A stretch of DNA of 64,000 nt from NCBI GenBank assembly GCA_049889395.1, contig JBMHDM010000008.1, positions 97,677 to 161,676 of the forward strand, in the 5' to 3' direction. This DNA is from UBA3537 sp049889395 (lineage in GTDB: Bacteria > Bacteroidota > Bacteroidia > Flavobacteriales > Flavobacteriaceae). A program made the position numbers and the translations under genes. The notes under the pieces are model-generated. The model saw only the letters and a list, made by a program, of their open reading frames with translations. It was not told the DNA's origin and did not search any database. Below are positions 53,164-61,009 of this stretch, piece after piece; position 1 is the first letter of the stretch; every line of letters begins with the position of its first letter.

Positions 53164-53511
53164 ATGAAATCTTTAAAAATAACTCTTCTACTCTTGATGA
53201 TATCAAGCATAGGACTTGCTCAAAATAAAAATGCAAAGGCCAACATTTTGGTTGATGGCGTTTGTGGGATGTGTAAAAATAGAATTGAAAAGGCCTGTTT
53301 AAAAACCAAGGGGGTAAAATCGGCTATATGGAGTATTGAAACGCACCAACTTAGTCTAATCTATGACGAGAGAAAGACTGATTTAGAAGTCATTAAAACT
53401 AATGTTGCAGGTGTTGGTCATGATACCAAAACAATTAAAGCAACCGATGAGGCGTACAATGATTTACACCACTGCTGTAAATATAGAGATGAGGAGATTC
53501 AACGAGAATAA
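53164..53511 (+). CDS. Secreted heavy-metal-associated (HMA) domain protein
   Basis: This 115-residue protein has a signal peptide (LLLLMISSIGLAQ) and one HMA domain (about 25-92) with the metal-binding loop GVCGMCKNRIE, in which the CxxC is intact. It ends with a second metal-like cluster, LHHCCKYRDE. HMA domains bind Cu+ and related ions. Export to the periplasm is unusual compared with cytoplasmic CopZ and fits a carrier or sensor for metal imported by the receptor encoded 11 bases upstream. It ends at a strong terminator. Confidence 0.9.
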   Translation: MKSLKITLLLLMISSIGLAQNKNAKANILVDGVCGMCKNRIEKACLKTKGVKSAIWSIETHQLSLIYDERKTDLEVIKTNVAGVGHDTKTIKATDEAYNDLHHCCKYRDEEIQRE

Positions 53512-53533
53512 GATTCAAATTGAGTCTAAAAAC

Positions 53534-53567
53534 AAAAAAAGCGCTTCATGTTTGAAGCGCTTTTTTT
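53534..53567. terminator. Terminator after the HMA gene
   Basis: AAAGCGCTTCA/TGAAGCGCTTT with a four-base loop, followed by seven T; the A run on the left allows use by groEL (-) too. Confidence 0.9.
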
Positions 53568-53588
53568 GTGATAATGTTTATGATATGA

Positions 53589-55220
53589 TTACATCATTCC
53601 AGGCATTCCACCACCACCCATTGGAGGCATGGCCGGAGCGTCTTCTTTGATGTCAATCAAGGCACATTCTGTGGTTAAAATCATTCCTGCTACTGATGCC
53701 GCATTTTCTAAGGCCACGCGAGTCACTTTTTTAGGATCAATAATCCCAGTTTTCAGCATGTCCACATAAGCGTCATTTTTGGCATCATAACCAAAATCGC
53801 CTTTGCCTTCTAAGACTTTATTAATAACGACACTACCTTCTCCTCCAGCATTGTCCACAATTGTTCGTAATGGTGCTTCGATGGCTCTTGAAACAATTTG
53901 AATTCCAGTCACCTCATCAAGGTTTACATCACTGATTTTCTCCAATGTTTTTTGGGCACGTACTAGGGCTACACCACCACCAGCAACAATACCTTCTTCA
54001 ACAGCAGCTCTTGTGGCGTGTAGCGCATCATCCACACGATCTTTCTTTTCTTTCATTTCCACTTCACTAGCCGCTCCAACATATAATACAGCCACACCAC
54101 CAGCTAATTTGGCTAAACGCTCTTGAAGTTTCTCTTTGTCGTAATCGCTTGTAGTGGTTTCGATCTGTGCTTTAATTTGATTCACTCTTGCTTTGATGTC
54201 AGAGGCTTTTCCAGATCCGTTTACGATGGTTGTGTTATCTTTATCTATAGTAACGGTTTCAGCAGTTCCAAGCATATCAAGATTGGCATTTTCAAGAGAA
54301 AATCCACGTTCTTCAGAGATGACAGTCCCCCCTGTTAGGATGGCGATATCTTCGAGCATCGCTTTACGTCTGTCGCCAAATCCTGGTGCTTTGACAGCTG
54401 CAATTTTGAGACCACCTCTTAATTTATTGACAACTAATGTGGCAAGGGCTTGCCCTTCAACGTCCTCAGCAATAATCAATAAGGGACGCCCGGATTGAGC
54501 TACAGGCTCAAGTATGGGTAGAATTTCTTGCAAATTTGAAATTTTCTTATCGAATAACAAAATATAAGGATTTTCTAAATCGGCAATCATTTTATCGGAG
54601 TCTGTAACGAAGTATGGGCTGAGGTATCCTCGGTCAAATTGCATTCCCTCCACAACATCTACATAGGTGTCTGTTCCTTTGGCTTCTTCGACAGTGATAA
54701 CGCCTTCTTTACCAACCTTCCCAAACGCTTCTGCAATAAGCTCTCCAATAGTGTTATCATTGTTGGCTGAAATAGAAGCAATTTGCATTATTTTTTCAGA
54801 AGAATTACCTACTTTTTTGGCCTGTTTTTCTAAATCGGCTACTATAGCCTGAACAGCTTTATCAATTCCACGTTTGAGGTCCATTGGATTGGCTCCTGCA
54901 GCGACGTTTTTTAGTCCTTCTTTGACGATGGCTTGCGCTAAAACGGTCGCAGTAGTGGTACCGTCACCTGCCAAGTCATTGGTTTTGGACGCCACTTCTT
55001 TCACCATTTGTGCCCCCATATTTTCTAAAGCATCTTCGAGCTCTACTTCTTTTGCAACAGAAACCCCGTCTTTTGTGACTTGAGGTGCTCCAAAACTCTT
55101 ACTAATGATTACATTTCGTCCTTTGGGTCCTAAAGTTACTTTTACAGCATTTGCTAAAGCATCTACGCCGCGTTTTAGTCCATCACGGGCATCTATATCA
55201 AATTGAATATCTTTTGCCAT
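53589..55220 (-). CDS. groEL: Chaperonin GroEL
   Basis: GroEL is the 60-kDa chaperonin that folds proteins in a tetradecameric barrel with GroES. The 543-residue protein has VTLGPKGRNVIISKSFGAP, the ATP-binding GDGTTTATVLAQ, KAPGFGDRRKAMLEDIA (key part APGFGDRRK), EEGIVAGGGVALV and the flexible GGM-type tail GGGGMPGMM. It is the second gene of groES-groEL, 17 bases after groES. Confidence 0.98.
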   Translation of the reverse strand: MAKDIQFDIDARDGLKRGVDALANAVKVTLGPKGRNVIISKSFGAPQVTKDGVSVAKEVELEDALENMGAQMVKEVASKTNDLAGDGTTTATVLAQAIVKEGLKNVAAGANPMDLKRGIDKAVQAIVADLEKQAKKVGNSSEKIMQIASISANNDNTIGELIAEAFGKVGKEGVITVEEAKGTDTYVDVVEGMQFDRGYLSPYFVTDSDKMIADLENPYILLFDKKISNLQEILPILEPVAQSGRPLLIIAEDVEGQALATLVVNKLRGGLKIAAVKAPGFGDRRKAMLEDIAILTGGTVISEERGFSLENANLDMLGTAETVTIDKDNTTIVNGSGKASDIKARVNQIKAQIETTTSDYDKEKLQERLAKLAGGVAVLYVGAASEVEMKEKKDRVDDALHATRAAVEEGIVAGGGVALVRAQKTLEKISDVNLDEVTGIQIVSRAIEAPLRTIVDNAGGEGSVVINKVLEGKGDFGYDAKNDAYVDMLKTGIIDPKKVTRVALENAASVAGMILTTECALIDIKEDAPAMPPMGGGGMPGMM

Positions 55221-55237
55221 TGTATTGTTTTTTAATG

Positions 55238-55513
55238 TTAAATTATAGCGAGTATATCACTTTCTCGCATGATTAAATAGTCTTGACCTTCAAGCTTTAA
55301 TTCTGTACCAGAGTACTTTCCGTATAGAACAGTATCTCCAATAGAAACGGTCATATCAATGTCTTTTGTGCCATTGCCTACAGCAATAACTTTTCCTTTT
55401 TGTGGTTTCTCTTTTGCATTGTCAGGAATGATAATACCAGAGGCCGTTTTGGTTTCTGCAGCCATGGGCTCAATAAGAACACGGTCTGCTAAGGGTTTGA
55501 TTTGTAAAGCCAT
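55238..55513 (-). CDS. groES: Co-chaperonin GroES
   Basis: GroES caps the GroEL barrel. The 91-residue protein shows IKPLADRVLIEPM, the mobile loop (AAETKTASGIIIPDNAKEKP, key part SGIIIPD), GKVIAVGNGT and the C-terminal GTELKLEGQDYLIMRESDI. It lies directly downstream of a well-formed two-part promoter and upstream of groEL. Confidence 0.98.
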   Translation of the reverse strand: MALQIKPLADRVLIEPMAAETKTASGIIIPDNAKEKPQKGKVIAVGNGTKDIDMTVSIGDTVLYGKYSGTELKLEGQDYLIMRESDILAII

Positions 55514-55553
55514 ATAATTTAAGTTTATTGATTTAGTTTTTACTGATTGATAC

Positions 55554-55584
55554 TAAAATTATGCCAATGGAAATAAACTGACAA
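55554..55584 (-). promoter_or_regulatory. groESL promoter
   Basis: On the minus strand, TTTG ending at 55582 is followed after exactly 20 bases by TAATTTTA (55554-55561), one mismatch from TAnnTTTG. No CIRCE-type inverted repeat is seen. Confidence 0.6.
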
Positions 55585-55594
55585 ACTTTCAGTT

Positions 55595-55625
55595 ATAAAA
55601 AAATGCCAACAATAAGTTGACATTT
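55595..55625 (-). terminator. Terminator of the miaB-secG transcript
   Basis: In the minus-strand RNA, AAATGTCAAC pairs with GTTGGCATTT (one G-U) around a five-base loop and is followed by a T run. It separates secG from groES. Confidence 0.8.
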
Positions 55626-55648
55626 TTACTGTACTCTCATTATGAGGG

Positions 55649-55990
55649 CTATTCTGTATCGTTTGTTATTGGAATATCTTCTACTGGGGCTTCAGGCGCA
55701 GGAGCTGAGGTTGCATTATTTGGGTCTAAAGCTTTAGACTCTTGATTTGTGTCTGAATTTCCAATTGCTACATTAGATAGTAGGATTAATACCAATAGTA
55801 AAGTGGCTAATGCCCAAGTACTTTTGTCTAAGAAATCAGTTGTTTTTTTGACACCTCCAAGTTGTTGAGCACCTCCACCACCAAATGACGATGCCAAGCC
55901 GCCACCTTTTGGGTTTTGGACCATTATGACTACAACTAGTAAAAATGCTACTATAACTATCAGTACTAAAAATATTGAAAACGTACTCAT
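55649..55990 (-). CDS. secG: Preprotein translocase subunit SecG
   Basis: SecG is a small SecYEG channel subunit. The 113-residue protein has two membrane helices (FLVLIVIVAFLLVVVIMVQNP and WALATLLLVLILLSNVAI, key parts VAFLLVVVIM and ATLLLVLIL) joined by the conserved NPKGGGLASSFGGGGAQQLGGV loop (key parts PKGGGLASSF and QLGG). A flexible Asp/Glu/Pro-rich C-terminal tail follows, as in other flavobacteria. It overlaps the upstream TPR gene as ATGA. Confidence 0.95.
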   Translation of the reverse strand: MSTFSIFLVLIVIVAFLLVVVIMVQNPKGGGLASSFGGGGAQQLGGVKKTTDFLDKSTWALATLLLVLILLSNVAIGNSDTNQESKALDPNNATSAPAPEAPVEDIPITNDTE

Positions 55991-56760
55991 TTGTTGTTGT
56001 TTTTATCTTGTATTGTTCTAATTGCTTTTATTTGGTTTGCAAATAAACTACTTTTTTCTGGATAATTCAAACTTAAAATGCGGTAGGCCTGAATTGCTTT
56101 TTCGTAGTTTTTTTGCTCTAAATAAATTCTGGCTAATGTTTCAGTCATCAGTGGCTCACTTTCAAAGGTTGATTGTTCCGCCAAATTTACAGGCGGCAAG
56201 CTTGATGTTTTGGCCTTAATTTTTGGATTATTATTTATGAAATCATCAATAATTTTGAAATTTTTTTGTTGTCTATCATGTTGATTTCCTTTTGATTCTG
56301 TCCGATCAATTGGTTTTATTTTTGTGAGTTGAAGCCACTGGGAAAAGGAATGGCGTTCATTTTTTTGAAATTCTAATGGAGCGCCTAAATTTAGTAAGCT
56401 TTCAGGGGTGTTGTCCTTTTCAGTTTCAGAAATGGAATTGGAAATGTCCTGAAATTCACTTACTGTAATTGATTTTAGACCTTCGTGATTGTGTTTAATT
56501 TGTTCTGAAATTTGGTGTTGTAGGAAGGCATCAGAGGTAATGAATTCAAATAAAATACTTCGGTTAGTGGTGTAAGCTGCCGTTTGTTTGAGCGCTCTAT
56601 TGTATTGAAAACTGTCGAGGTTTTTTAATCCCTTGAGATACAAAGCATGCGCAGTTTGAAAATATGGAAATTCGTCGAGAATAGTTTCAAGTCCTTTCAC
56701 ATGATCTTCATTGAGTTTTGATGGAGAAGTTAATAAATTTGAAAAATCAATTGTGTTCAT
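55987..56760 (-). CDS. TPR-like protein of unknown function
   Basis: This 257-residue protein has no signal peptide. The N-terminal half is helical (GLETILDEFPYFQTAHALYLKGLKN, key part FPYFQTAHALYLK), and a charged middle linker follows. The C-terminal part resembles one TPR unit (LARIYLEQKNYEKAIQAYRILSLNYPEKS, key part KNYEKAIQAYRIL). It is a familiar flavobacterial gene between lptE and secG, with no assigned role. Overlap with secG and immediate contact with lptE show it is co-transcribed, hinting at a role in envelope assembly. Confidence 0.8.
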   Translation of the reverse strand: MNTIDFSNLLTSPSKLNEDHVKGLETILDEFPYFQTAHALYLKGLKNLDSFQYNRALKQTAAYTTNRSILFEFITSDAFLQHQISEQIKHNHEGLKSITVSEFQDISNSISETEKDNTPESLLNLGAPLEFQKNERHSFSQWLQLTKIKPIDRTESKGNQHDRQQKNFKIIDDFINNNPKIKAKTSSLPPVNLAEQSTFESEPLMTETLARIYLEQKNYEKAIQAYRILSLNYPEKSSLFANQIKAIRTIQDKNNNK

Positions 56761-57273
56761 TTACCAGTTAGCTAAAGAGGCGTTAATGATATCTTGAGTG
56801 AGTCGATCGAATATTTCTTCTACGGCAGTTGCTTTTTGAGCGCCAATAAGTTGAGCACCGCCTTCATAGTCGTAGAAAAATGAAAATCGTTTTTCGAAAT
56901 CGGCTTCTTCATCATTTTTATTAATAAATCGAACATTAACACTAATAATCAGTCTATTTTGTGCTGCTGTATTGTTGGCCGTTGCTGTAGTTGGTGAGAT
57001 ACGATATTCAACAATTTCTCCTTCATAAACGATATCTCCATTGGATTTTACTAACGATAAATTGGTTTGATTTAAAATAATATCCTGGAGGGCTAGTGTG
57101 AAATCTCGATCTAGACCAGGTTCAATCAAATCGGCCGTATTTTGAAAATAATTAACTTGAAATGTTTCGGTATCGCTGTCAATTGAAATTCCTGTAAAGG
57201 AGTATGCCCCACAACTCATCAAGTTGATGGTTAGCGCAAAACCAATTACTATAATTGATGGTTTACAGGTCAT
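56761..57273 (-). CDS. lptE: LptE family LPS-assembly lipoprotein
   Basis: LptE plugs the LptD barrel in the outer membrane during lipopolysaccharide export. The 170-residue lipoprotein has a lipobox NLMSC (Cys21) followed by GAYSFTGIS, then a compact alpha/beta domain with FQVNYFQN, the VYEGEIVEYRISPT strand and NRLIISVNVRF. The pattern and context match the Bacteroidota LptE family. It overlaps the sigma-54 activator gene by 11 bases and is followed by the TPR gene with no gap. Confidence 0.88.
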   Translation of the reverse strand: MTCKPSIIVIGFALTINLMSCGAYSFTGISIDSDTETFQVNYFQNTADLIEPGLDRDFTLALQDIILNQTNLSLVKSNGDIVYEGEIVEYRISPTTATANNTAAQNRLIISVNVRFINKNDEEADFEKRFSFFYDYEGGAQLIGAQKATAVEEIFDRLTQDIINASLANW

Positions 57274-58522
57274 ATTGCTTTATTTTTCGATATAATGTAC
57301 GTTCAGAAATACCTAATTCATCTGCTGCCAGTTTGCGTTTGCCGTTGTGGCGTTCCAATGATTTTTTGATCAATTCTAGTTCTTTGTCGTGTAAAGATAG
57401 GGTTTCTTCCTCTTCTTCTACGTCTTCAATGAAATCATAATTTGGGTTTTTACCTACAATTTGAACGGTATTGTTGGGGTTTGCGTTTGAAAGCGATAAA
57501 ATTGGGCCATCATTTACATCCTTTTGATCATTTGTGCTATTGTAAATCTTTTGTATGAGGTGCTCATTTTTCTCTTGAACATCTTTCATGTTGTCATTTT
57601 GCATGAGTTCCATGGTAAGTTTTTTCAGATCGTTCAAGTCGTTTTTCATATCAAAAAGAACTTTGTAGAGAATTTCTCTTTCTGTACTAAAATCGCTTGT
57701 AGATTTTTCTTTTTTGACGACTGCCGGCAGTTGACTTCCCATTTCTGGTAAGTAATTTTTGAGTACTAATGCATCAATTTCTCTGGACGATTCTAAAACT
57801 GAAATCTGTTCAGCGACATTACGAAGTTGACGAATATTGCCCGTCCAACGGTAATTGTTTAAAAGGTCAATAGCGGGTTCTGTTAATCGTATAGTGGGCA
57901 TTTTATATTTGAGGGCAAAATCGCTAGAAAATTTCCTAAACAATAAATGAATATCCTCTTTACGTTTTCTTAGAGCTGGAATTGGGATCTCAATCGTACT
58001 GAGGCGATAATACAAATCTTCTCTAAATTTTTCTTTACTAATGGCTTCAAACATATTCACATTGGTGGCGGCTACGATTCTCACATTAGTTTTTTGAACC
58101 TTGCTAGATCCCACTTTGATGAATTCTCCATTTTCCAAAACACGTAATAAGCGGACCTGTGTGGTCAGGGGTAATTCGCCAACTTCATCTAAGAAAATGG
58201 TTCCACCATCGGCTACTTCAAAGTATCCAGAACGTGTTTGTGTAGCGCCCGTGAAAGCACCTTTCTCATGGCCAAATAATTCGCTATCGATAGTACCCTC
58301 CGGTATAGCACCACAGTTTACAGCTATGTATTTACCGTGTTTTCTGTGAGAGAGTTGATGAATAATTTTGGGGATTACTTCTTTACCCACACCACTTTCT
58401 CCAGTGACCAAAACAGAAATATCTGTTGGAGATACTTGGATCGCTTTTTCAATGGCGCGATTTAATCCTTTATCATTCCCAATAATTCCAAAGCGTTGTT
58501 TGATGGATTGAATGGTTTCCAT
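57263..58522 (-). CDS. Sigma-54-dependent transcriptional activator without sensory domain
   Basis: This 419-residue regulator has an AAA+ domain starting almost at the N-terminus: Walker A GESGVGKE, LFGHEKGAFTGA (contains the sigma-54-contact GAFTGA), Walker B GGTIFLDEVGEL and the arginine fingers in FREDLYYRLS. A linker (about 260-370) and a C-terminal Fis-type HTH (AADELGISERTLYRKIKQYDL, key part LGISERTLYRKI) follow. There is no receiver, GAF or PAS domain, so control of its activity is unclear. It lies 3 bases after miaB and overlaps lptE, suggesting an envelope-stress or LPS role, by inference. Confidence 0.93.
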   Translation of the reverse strand: METIQSIKQRFGIIGNDKGLNRAIEKAIQVSPTDISVLVTGESGVGKEVIPKIIHQLSHRKHGKYIAVNCGAIPEGTIDSELFGHEKGAFTGATQTRSGYFEVADGGTIFLDEVGELPLTTQVRLLRVLENGEFIKVGSSKVQKTNVRIVAATNVNMFEAISKEKFREDLYYRLSTIEIPIPALRKRKEDIHLLFRKFSSDFALKYKMPTIRLTEPAIDLLNNYRWTGNIRQLRNVAEQISVLESSREIDALVLKNYLPEMGSQLPAVVKKEKSTSDFSTEREILYKVLFDMKNDLNDLKKLTMELMQNDNMKDVQEKNEHLIQKIYNSTNDQKDVNDGPILSLSNANPNNTVQIVGKNPNYDFIEDVEEEEETLSLHDKELELIKKSLERHNGKRKLAADELGISERTLYRKIKQYDL

Positions 58523-58525
58523 GAA

Positions 58526-59971
58526 TTAATTATTTTTTGAGTAACCTATAGCCTTTCCTTTTAGTGTTGCACTAGTACAATCGTCGATTTTAACCAGAAC
58601 AAACTCACCGATTTTGTAATTTTCTTTTGGGAAAACAACCATCGTATTTTGAGGGGTTCTACCGGCCCACTCTGAATCTGATTTTTTGGATACTTTTTCA
58701 ATTAAAACTTCAACAGTTTGCCCTAAAAACTCTTGGCTGCGCTCTAGACTATGTTGTTGTTGAAGAGCCACCACTTCTTGAAGACGTCTTTTTTTAATGT
58801 CCTCTGGGATATCATCATCAAGTTTTCTTTCTGCCATAGTGCCGGGTCTTTCAGAATAGGCAAACATATAGCCAAAACTGTATTTCACGTAGTTCATCAA
58901 GCTAAGGGTGTCTTGGTGATCTTCCTCTGTTTCGGTTGGGAACCCGCATATCATATCGTGAGATATGGCACAACTTGGTAAATGTGTTCTGATATTATCT
59001 ATGAGTTCAAAATATTCCTCCCTTGTATGTTGGCGGTTCATAGCCTTCAATATTCTATTGCTACCGCTCTGTACCGGCAAATGAATGTAGTTGCAAATAT
59101 TGTCATGTTTGGCCATGGTTTTAATGACATCTAGCGACATATCTTGCGGGTTTGATGTTGAAAAACGAATTCGCATTTTGGGCTGTGTTATGGCGCACAA
59201 GTGTAACAATCTTGGAAAGTCTGTTGCGGTCGCTTTTTGTAGATCAGATGCTTTATCAAAATCTTTTTTCAATCCACCACCATACCATAAATAGCTATCC
59301 ACATTTTGCCCCAAAAGGGTCACTTCTTTAAAGCCTTTTTCCCACAAGTCATTAACTTCTTCGACTATGCTTTGTGGATCTCTACTGCGCTCTCTTCCTC
59401 TAGTAAATGGAACAACGCAAAAGGTACACATATTATCGCATCCTCTTGTTATGGATACAAAAGCTGTAACGCCGTTTGAGTTTAGCCTGACAGGAGCTAC
59501 ATCCGCATAGGTCTCCTCTTTGGAGAGAATCACATTGACAGCTTTGCGTCCGTCTTCCACCTCGGAAATTAAGTTAGGCAAATCTTTGTATGCATCTGGT
59601 CCAACAACAAGATCTACAATTTTTTCTTCTTCCAAGAACTTACTCTTCAGTCGTTCTGCCATACAGCCCAAAACACCAACTTTCATGTTTGGATTTTGAC
59701 GCTTTACAGCATTATATTTTTTCAAACGGTTACGGACAGTTTGCTCTGCTTTATCTCTTATAGAACATGTATTGACGAGAACCAAGTCGGCCTCTTCTAA
59801 CAATGAGGTTGTATTAAACCCCTCTTTTTGTAAAATTGAAGCTACGATCTCACTATCACTAAAATTCATTTGACAGCCATAGCTTTCGATAAATAATTTT
59901 TTATTATTCTCTGCTTTGTCATTCAACTTCAGTGAGGAGCCTTGTTTGTTTTCGTCAATAATCTTTTCCAT
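58526..59971 (-). CDS. miaB: tRNA-2-methylthio-N6-dimethylallyladenosine synthase MiaB
   Basis: MiaB is a radical-SAM methylthiotransferase that modifies A37 of tRNAs. The 481-residue protein has an N-terminal UPF0004 domain with three cluster Cys (GCQMNFSDSE, NTCSIRDKAEQ, GCMAERL), the radical-SAM CxxxCxxC in GCDNMCTFCVVPFTRG, and a C-terminal TRAM domain. It carries two [4Fe-4S] clusters, making it a SUF client. It is the first gene of the miaB-secG group. Confidence 0.97.
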   Translation of the reverse strand: MEKIIDENKQGSSLKLNDKAENNKKLFIESYGCQMNFSDSEIVASILQKEGFNTTSLLEEADLVLVNTCSIRDKAEQTVRNRLKKYNAVKRQNPNMKVGVLGCMAERLKSKFLEEEKIVDLVVGPDAYKDLPNLISEVEDGRKAVNVILSKEETYADVAPVRLNSNGVTAFVSITRGCDNMCTFCVVPFTRGRERSRDPQSIVEEVNDLWEKGFKEVTLLGQNVDSYLWYGGGLKKDFDKASDLQKATATDFPRLLHLCAITQPKMRIRFSTSNPQDMSLDVIKTMAKHDNICNYIHLPVQSGSNRILKAMNRQHTREEYFELIDNIRTHLPSCAISHDMICGFPTETEEDHQDTLSLMNYVKYSFGYMFAYSERPGTMAERKLDDDIPEDIKKRRLQEVVALQQQHSLERSQEFLGQTVEVLIEKVSKKSDSEWAGRTPQNTMVVFPKENYKIGEFVLVKIDDCTSATLKGKAIGYSKNN

Positions 59972-60006
59972 TCAGGGATTTTAAGTGTTATCTAACAAAT
60001 AGTATG

Positions 60007-60037
60007 CAAAGATACACTTTTTTGTATCTTATGACAA
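60007..60037 (-). promoter_or_regulatory. Two-part promoter of the miaB operon
   Basis: On the minus strand TTG (60035-60037) is followed after exactly 20 bases by TATCTTTG (60007-60014), a full match to the flavobacterial promoter. An inverted repeat AAGATAC/GTATCTT (60009-60030) overlaps it and could be an operator. Confidence 0.7.
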
Positions 60038-60115
60038 TATGTCAGGTTTTTTTTATTGAACTTTTGGATATCCCAAATATTTGAGTTTGTTTTGTTGAAA
60101 TTTAAAAATATTACA

Positions 60116-60868
60116 ATGTTCGCCCATTTGTCAAAAATAATTCAAGAAACTTCCAAAATCGATTTTAGTGACTTATTTAACGAATCCGTTTTAGTCTACA
60201 AAAAAGTTTGGCTACAAGGTATATTATTTCAGCTGTTAAATTTCCTCATAGGGATGCCCCTGTTGTTTATCAATGCTGAAATTTTAGATTTAGATCAAAT
60301 TGAATCCATCGGCGACTCTTTGCTCTTTAAAATGATGAACGATGATACTTTATTGAATAATCCCCTTTCTGAACTAGGGCTATGGTATTTTTCACTTTTC
60401 ATTACCATATTATTATCCATTGTGCTATCGTTTGGTTTTTTTAGAATTGTAAAACGAATGGATAGCGGTGAATCATTTGAATTTTCAGACTTCTTCTACT
60501 TCCTAAGCTCAGATCGTTTATCTAAATCTATTTTACTCATGTTGGCCTATCTCGGCATAGCTATATTGGCCACATTACTGTGTGTTTTACCGCTGTTTTA
60601 CGTCATGATTCCTTTGTTGTTTGTTGCACCAATTTTTGCTTACAACGCTGATCAACTTACGGTACCCGAAACATTAAAATTATCGTTTCAACTCGGTCAT
60701 AAAAAATGGGGAATTACTTTTGTTGTTACCGTGCTTAACTGCATTATGTTATATCTGATTACCGTTTTTACTTGTGGTTTGGGAAGTTTAATTTTTGGCT
60801 GTTTTGTTCAAATGCCAATCTACGTGATTTACAAAAAAACTTTCGAAGCCAATAGAGCATCCAGATAA
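60116..60868 (+). CDS. Multi-pass membrane protein of unknown function
   Basis: This 250-residue protein starts MFAHLSKIIQETSKIDFSDLF and then has about five or six hydrophobic helices (LFQLLNFLIGMPLLFI, YFSLFITILLSIVLSFGFF, ILLMLAYLGIAILATLLCVLP, FYVMIPLLFVAPIFAY, VVTVLNCIMLYLITVFTCGL). Family members in flavobacteria are sometimes labelled beta-carotene monooxygenase; no His metal ligands supporting that are visible. ATG 60116 is chosen over an upstream TTG with no support. Monocistronic, between miaB (divergent) and topA. Function unknown. Confidence 0.75.
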   Translation: MFAHLSKIIQETSKIDFSDLFNESVLVYKKVWLQGILFQLLNFLIGMPLLFINAEILDLDQIESIGDSLLFKMMNDDTLLNNPLSELGLWYFSLFITILLSIVLSFGFFRIVKRMDSGESFEFSDFFYFLSSDRLSKSILLMLAYLGIAILATLLCVLPLFYVMIPLLFVAPIFAYNADQLTVPETLKLSFQLGHKKWGITFVVTVLNCIMLYLITVFTCGLGSLIFGCFVQMPIYVIYKKTFEANRASR

Positions 60869-60981
60869 ATAATTGATTTACAGCGATTTAAATTGATTTT
60901 TTCATCAAATTTTTGGTTCTTTTTTTTTATGTAAAATTGAATTTTGGGAAAAAATTAAAAAATCAAAACGAAAAAATCCTC

Positions 60982-60989
60982 TACATTTG
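60982..60989 (+). promoter_or_regulatory. -7 promoter motif of topA
   Basis: TACATTTG matches TAnnTTTG, 20 bases before the topA ATG. No -33 box at the right distance. Confidence 0.5.
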
Positions 60990-61009
60990 TGGCCTCAACA
61001 AATTAAAAT

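Noticed and set aside
60116..60868. Beta-carotene monooxygenase
   Set aside because: The protein is a multi-pass membrane protein without the four His iron ligands of that enzyme family.
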